This document shows positions 59,660 to 64,000 of a stretch of DNA of 64,000 bases, in pieces. This DNA is from Phytohabitans suffuscus (lineage in GTDB: Bacteria > Actinomycetota > Actinomycetes > Mycobacteriales > Micromonosporaceae). Both the position numbers and the translations under genes were made by a program. The stretch is from contig NZ_AP022871.1 in NCBI RefSeq assembly GCF_011764565.1, positions 4,774,320-4,838,319 of the forward strand, in the 5' to 3' direction. Position 1 is the first letter of the stretch, and every line of letters begins with the position of its first letter. The notes beneath the pieces are model-generated. The model made no database searches. It was not told the origin of the DNA and saw only the letters and a list, made by a program, of their open reading frames with translations.

Positions 59660-61179
59660 GTGCCCGAACGTCCCGAACACCCTGCCGCGCTGCTCGCCCT
59701 GTCCGGCGTGCGTAAGTCGTTCGGTGCGGTGCAGGCGTTGGTGGATGGCCGGCTGGAGCTGCGTGCCGGTGAGGTGCACGCGCTGGTCGGTGAGAACGGC
59801 GCGGGTAAGTCGACCCTGGTGAAGGTCCTGGCCGGTGTGCACGCCCCCGACGAGGGTGTGGTCGCGCTCGACGGTGAGCCGGTGTTCTTCGGCGGGCCGG
59901 CGGACGCGAGGGCGGCGGGGATCGCCGTGATCTACCAGGAGCCGACGCTGTTTCCGGACCTGTCGGTGGCGGAGAACATCTTCATGGGCCGTCAGCCGCT
60001 GCGGAGCCTGCGGCGGATCGACAGCGCGGCGATGCGGGAGCGTACGTCGGAGTTGTTCGCCCGGCTGGGGGTGCGGTTGGACCCGGACCGGCCGGCGCGT
60101 GGCCTGTCGATCGCGGACCAGCAACTGGTCGAGATCGCCAAGGCCATCTCCTTCGACGCCCGCGTGCTGGTGATGGACGAGCCGACCGCGGCGTTGTCGG
60201 GCGTGGAGGTGGAGCGGCTGTTCGCCGTGGTCCGTTCCCTGCGGGAGGCGGGTGCGGCGGTGCTGTTCATCTCGCACCGGTTCGACGAGGTGTTCGCCCT
60301 GTGCCAGCGGGTGACGGTGATGCGGGACGGCCGTTGGGTGTCCACCGACCCGACCGAAGACCTGACGGTGGGGCTGGTGGTGCGGCGGATGGTCGGCCGG
60401 GAGGTCTCGCAGTTGTTCCCGAAGCAGGAGACCACCGCCGGCGACGCCGTCCTGCGGGTGCGTGACCTGACCCGCGTCGGTGTCTTCGAAAAGGTGAGCT
60501 TCGACGTGCGGGCGGGGGAGATCGTCGCCCTGGCCGGTCTGGTGGGTGCCGGTCGTAGCGAGGTGGTCCGCGCGGTGTTCGGGGTGGACCGCTACGACTC
60601 CGGCGAGGTCGCCGTCGCCGGCGAACGCCTGCCACGCGGCAGACCAAGCGCGGCGATGGCGGCCGGTGTCGCGCTGGTGCCGGAAGACCGCCGCCAGCAA
60701 GGCTTGGTGATGGAGCTGTCGATCGAGCGGAACGCCACGCTGACCCGGCGTTGGTCGCTGTCCCGCCTCGGCCTGCTCGGCCCGCGGGCGGAGCGGGAGG
60801 ACGCGCACACCTGGACCGGACGCCTGCGGGTCAAGGCCGGGCACCTGGCCGATCCGGTGTCCACACTGTCCGGTGGCAACCAGCAGAAGGTCGTGCTGGC
60901 CAAGTGGCTGTCCACGACCCGAAGGTGTTGATCGTGGACGAGCCGACCCGGGGGATCGATGTGGGGACGAAGGCGGAGGTGCACCGGCTGATGTCCCAGC
61001 TCGCCGCGGACGGGGTAGCGGTGTTGATGGTCTCCAGCGAGCTGCCCGAGGTCCTCGGGATGGCCGACCGGGTCCTGGTGATGCACGAAGGCCGCCTGGT
61101 GCGGGAGATCGGCCGGGACGACGCCGACGAGGAGTCGGTGATGCTCGCCGCGACCGGCCAGGCAGGTGGTGTGGCGTGA
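59660..61179 (+). pseudogene. Sugar ABC transporter ATPase (RbsA/RhaT type) with apparent frameshift
   Basis: About 506 residues, two ATPase domains. GTG 59660 with GGGGAGG. Domain 1: Walker A GENGAGKST, signature LSIADQQLVEIAKA, Walker B VLVMDEPTAAL. Domain 2: GLVGAGRSEV, LSGGNQQKVVLAKWLS, then the frame is lost near 60914. Inserting one base restores ST-DPKVLIVDEPTRGIDVG (Walker B) and the rest to 61179. Without it the product ends at 60931, lacking the second Walker B, and transport would fail. Energises the two permeases downstream. Confidence 0.87.
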
Positions 61180-62225
61180 CCACCACGACCCGGGCGGCGG
61201 CACCCCCGCCGCCGACCCGCGCCCGTGGTGACGTCAGGGGTGCCCGGCGCCTGTTCGTGGTCCGCGAGCTGGGTATCGCGCTGGCTCTGGTGTTGCTGGT
61301 GGCGGTGACGGCGGTCTACAACCCGCGGTTTCTGAACGCCCAGTCCCGTAAAGACCTCATGCTCGGCGCCACCATTTTGGTCGTCCTGGCGGTGGGGCAG
61401 GCGATCGTGGTGATCACCCGTAACGTCGACCTGTCCGTCGGCTCGGTCCTCGGCCTGTCCGCGTTCGCGACCGGGAAGCTGTTCGTGGCGTTGCCGGACG
61501 CCCCGATCGTCCTCGCGTTCCTCGCCGGTATCGGGATCGGCCTGCTGTGCGGCGCCGTCAACGGCGCGCTGATCGCGCTGGCCAGGGTCCCGGCGCTGGT
61601 GGTCACGCTGGGCACGCTGTACGTGTTCCGGGGGATCGACTACTCGTGGGCGGCCGGGCAGCAGATCAACGCCGCCGACATGCCCGGTGGGTTCAAACGG
61701 TTGGGCACGCAGACCCTGCTCGGCATCCCCGTCCTGGCGTTGTTCGCGATCGTGGTGTTGCTGATCGCCGGGTTCTACCTACGTTCGTACCGGTCGGGGC
61801 GGGAGCTGTACGCGATCGGTTCGGACCCGGCCGCGGCCCGCCTGTCCGGGATCCGGGTGGGGTGGCGGGTGTTCACCGCGATGACGGTCTGCGGTGGCCT
61901 GGCCGGTCTGGCCGGCGTGTTGTACGCGGCCAGGTTCGGGACGTTGGACGCGGCGGCGGGAACCGGGATCGAGCTGAACGTGGTCGCCGCCGTGGTGGTG
62001 GGCGGCGTGGCGATCTTCGGCGGCAGCGGCTCGGTCTACGGCGCCGCCCTCGGCGCGGTGCTGCTGTCCACGATCGGCTCGGCGTTGCCGGTGCTGCGGA
62101 TCGACCCGTTCTGGCAGCAGGCGGTCGTCGGCGCGTTGATCCTGGCCGCGATCGGTCTGGACCGGGCGCTGACCGCCCGGATAGCCAGCAGGTTGCGGGG
62201 CAGGAGGGAGGTCCGTGGTGCGTAA
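61176..62225 (+). CDS. Sugar ABC transporter permease 1 (RbsC/RhaP type)
   Basis: 349 residues, eight to ten membrane helices. BPD_transp_2 motifs RNVDLSVGSVLGLSAFATGK and GAVNGALIALARVPALVVTL, and the ATPase-contact region GRELYAIGSDPAAARLSGIRV. GTG 61176 overlaps the stop of the ATPase by 4 nt. Forms a heterodimeric channel with the next permease. Confidence 0.93.
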   Translation: MTTTTRAAAPPPPTRARGDVRGARRLFVVRELGIALALVLLVAVTAVYNPRFLNAQSRKDLMLGATILVVLAVGQAIVVITRNVDLSVGSVLGLSAFATGKLFVALPDAPIVLAFLAGIGIGLLCGAVNGALIALARVPALVVTLGTLYVFRGIDYSWAAGQQINAADMPGGFKRLGTQTLLGIPVLALFAIVVLLIAGFYLRSYRSGRELYAIGSDPAAARLSGIRVGWRVFTAMTVCGGLAGLAGVLYAARFGTLDAAAGTGIELNVVAAVVVGGVAIFGGSGSVYGAALGAVLLSTIGSALPVLRIDPFWQQAVVGALILAAIGLDRALTARIASRLRGRREVRGA

Positions 62226-63204
62226 ACGGTTGGGCAGCTGGGACGTGCTCGTCATCGTCGTCCTGGCCGTGGTGGTGGTCGTGTCGTCGGCGGCGGTGGA
62301 GGGGTTCGCCAGCTCCCGCTTCTGGGGGTTCCTGCTGCTCGACGTGATCCCGATCGCGCTCATCGCGCTGCCGATGACGCTGGTCATCATCACCGGTGAG
62401 ATCGACCTGTCCGTCGCGTCCGTGCTCGGCCTGTCCAGCGCGGTGATGGGTCAGCTCTGGACCGCCGGCGTGCCGCTGCCGCTGATCCTGCCGCTGATCC
62501 TGGTGTTCGGGATGGTGTTGGGAGCGGTCAACGGCCTGTTCGTGACCGGGTTCGGGCTGCCCTCCCTCGCCGTCACCATCGGCACCCTCGCCCTCTACCG
62601 GGGCCTGGCCTACGTGGTGCTCGGGGACAAGGCGGTCGCGGACTTCCCGCCCACCTGGACCGGAAACATGATCGAAGCCCTGCCCGGCACCACCGTCCCC
62701 TGGATGGCCGCCACCGTGGCCGGCCTCGCCATCGTCTTCGGGATCGTGCTGCACGCGACACCGGTCGGTCGGGCCCTGTACGCGATGGGTAACAACGAAC
62801 AGGCCGCCACGTTCTCCGGCATCTCCGTCGCCAGGACCAAGTTCTGGCTGTTCGTCCTCACCGCCACCGTCGCCGCGCTGGCCGGCTTCTTCTGGACCAT
62901 GCGCTACGCCTCCGCCCGCGCCGACAACGGCGCCGGCCTCGAACTGTCCGTCGTGGCAGCCGTCCTGCTCGGCGGCGTGTCCATCTTCGGCGGTCGCGGC
63001 AGCCTTCTGGGCGTCATCGCCGGCGTCCTCCTCCTGATCACCCTGCGCAACGCCCTGCAGCTCGCCGACGTACCCGCCGACACCCTCACCATCGTCACCG
63101 GCACCCTCCTGATCATCTCCGTCGTCGGCCCCAACAGCGCGGCCATGCTCCGCAGCCGACTACGCCGACGACGACCCGCCACAACACCCGCCGCCGGCGG
63201 CTAG
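62215..63204 (+). CDS. Sugar ABC transporter permease 2 (RbsC/RhaQ type)
   Basis: 329 residues (GTG 62215 or 62218; GGAGGGAGG upstream). Motifs TGEIDLSVASVLGLSSAVMG and GAVNGLFVTGFGLPSLAVTI, contact loop GRALYAMGNNEQAATFSGIS. Overlaps permease 1 by 11 nt. Having two distinct permeases plus one double ATPase is typical of the rhamnose and autoinducer-2 importers rather than the ribose importer. Confidence 0.93.
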   Translation: MVRKRLGSWDVLVIVVLAVVVVVSSAAVEGFASSRFWGFLLLDVIPIALIALPMTLVIITGEIDLSVASVLGLSSAVMGQLWTAGVPLPLILPLILVFGMVLGAVNGLFVTGFGLPSLAVTIGTLALYRGLAYVVLGDKAVADFPPTWTGNMIEALPGTTVPWMAATVAGLAIVFGIVLHATPVGRALYAMGNNEQAATFSGISVARTKFWLFVLTATVAALAGFFWTMRYASARADNGAGLELSVVAAVLLGGVSIFGGRGSLLGVIAGVLLLITLRNALQLADVPADTLTIVTGTLLIISVVGPNSAAMLRSRLRRRRPATTPAAGG

Positions 63205-63231
63205 CTGTCCCTGTCGAGGAAGGAAAGAGCC

Positions 63232-64000
63232 ATGAGAGGTATGCGGACCCCACGCATGCGCCTGGGGGCTTCGGTCGTCGCGCTGTCGGCTTTGATGCTG
63301 AGCGCGACGGCGTGCGCCAGCGACGACGGTGACACCCCGGCCGCCGGTGGTGACGCCAGTGCGGGTGCTTCGGGTCAGATCAAGGAGGGTCTGTCCGTGG
63401 CCTTCCTGCCCAAGCAGGTGAACAACCCGTACTTCACCGTGTCGGACAACGGTGGTAAGGCGGCGGTGGAGGAGTTCAAGGGTGAGTACAAGGAGGTGGG
63501 TCCCTCCGAGGCGTCGGCGTCGTCGCAGGTGTCGTACATCAACACGTTGACCCAGCAGGGCTCCGATGTGATCGCCATCTCCGCCAACGATCCGAACGCG
63601 ATCTGCGGCGCGGTGAACCAGGCGCGGCAGGGTGGGGCGAAGGTGGTCACGTTCGACTCGGACACCAACAAGGACTGCCGCGACCTGTTCATCAACCAGG
63701 TCACCGCTGAAGGCATCGCGGAGAACCAGGTCAAGCTGATCTCGGACCAGATCGGCGGCGAGGGCAAGATTGCGATCTTGTCGGCGACGGCGAACGCGAC
63801 GAACCAGAACGCGTGGATCGAGCTGATGAAGGCCGAGTTGAAGAAGCCGGAGTATTCGAAGATCGAGCTGGTGACGACGGTGTATGGCAATGACGAGGAT
63901 CAGAAGTCGTTCCAGGAGACCCAGGGTCTGCTCTCCTCGTACCCGGATCTGAAGGGGATCATCTCGCCGACCACGGTGGGTGTGGCGGCGGCGGCGCGGT
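63232..64000 (+). CDS. Sugar ABC transporter substrate-binding lipoprotein (RhaS-like), partial
   Basis: First 256 residues; continues past the right edge. Signal peptide with lipobox LSATAC-A, then a periplasmic-binding type 1 domain: LSVAFLPKQVNNPYFTVSDN, DVIAISANDPNAICGAVNQA, VVTFDSDTNKDCRDLFINQV, LSATANATNQNAWIELM. AGGAAAG before ATG 63232. It captures the sugar outside the membrane and hands it to the permeases. The NPYF-x-DND sequence type fits rhamnose/AI-2 binders. Confidence 0.92.
   Translation, partial: MRGMRTPRMRLGASVVALSALMLSATACASDDGDTPAAGGDASAGASGQIKEGLSVAFLPKQVNNPYFTVSDNGGKAAVEEFKGEYKEVGPSEASASSQVSYINTLTQQGSDVIAISANDPNAICGAVNQARQGGAKVVTFDSDTNKDCRDLFINQVTAEGIAENQVKLISDQIGGEGKIAILSATANATNQNAWIELMKAELKKPEYSKIELVTTVYGNDEDQKSFQETQGLLSSYPDLKGIISPTTVGVAAAAR

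Overview
This window is very GC-rich (roughly 70% by eye), uses many GTG starts, and has short intergenic gaps. Its gene families are typical of filamentous Actinomycetia: CBM2 chitinases, DUF397/Scr1-type XRE pairs, a SigK/RskA pair, LuxR-type two-component systems and an actinobacterial Erm methylase. A Micromonosporaceae-like soil actinomycete fits best, but no 16S or other marker is present, so that placement is an inference.

Layout. 1-4.4 kb: the start of a LacI regulator, two tandem secreted GH18 chitinases, and a LacI gene with a frameshift. 4.5-8.0 kb: a short-chain dehydrogenase, two small membrane proteins, a coiled-coil membrane protein and a Gfo/Idh/MocA oxidoreductase. 8.0-14.8 kb, all on the + strand: a ClpP-fold protein without a catalytic triad, a STAS protein, an ECF sigma factor, a small beta-rich protein, a subtilisin-like protease and a TPR-CHAT (caspase-fold) protein. 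The last four form an operon and are the best candidate for a little-described protease/sigma-factor switch. 14.8-19 kb: an Erm 23S rRNA methylase with an upstream leader peptide, a two-component system, a SAM methyltransferase and a repeat-rich gap. 19.3-22.7 kb: an operon of two Hsp70-like proteins, one with a beta-propeller-like C-terminus. 22.9-28.4 kb: SigK and its anti-sigma factor, a RlmL-like methyltransferase with its own leader peptide, a MarR/VOC divergent pair, a CBS protein and a DUF397/XRE pair. 28.7-41.3 kb: a P-type ATPase (CtpE-like), a trypsin-like protease, 6-phosphogluconate dehydrogenase, hydrolases, a MocR regulator, a DUF488 gene pair of lower GC and a lipoprotein. 41.3-48 kb: a MITE-like element, an ECF sigma factor, a second LuxR two-component system and a MacB-type ABC transporter. 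48-51.8 kb: a TrmB/LuxR-like regulator, an IS1634-type insertion sequence and a 1-kb non-coding block of nested palindromes. 51.8-64 kb: a large secreted subtilase, small envelope proteins, and a LacI-regulated sugar ABC operon of the rhamnose/autoinducer-2 type that runs off the end.

A recurring anomaly: at least six otherwise well-conserved genes are each interrupted by an apparent loss of one base, five of them in short G runs of the coding strand. Either these are systematic consensus errors or several genes here are decaying. Both possibilities bear directly on whether the protease operon is functional.

Two mobile elements (the IS and the MITE) each sit in a CTAG that overlaps a TAG stop codon, leaving the host gene intact. 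Several genes show a TANNNT-like -10 motif 6-7 nt before the start codon, suggesting leaderless transcripts.
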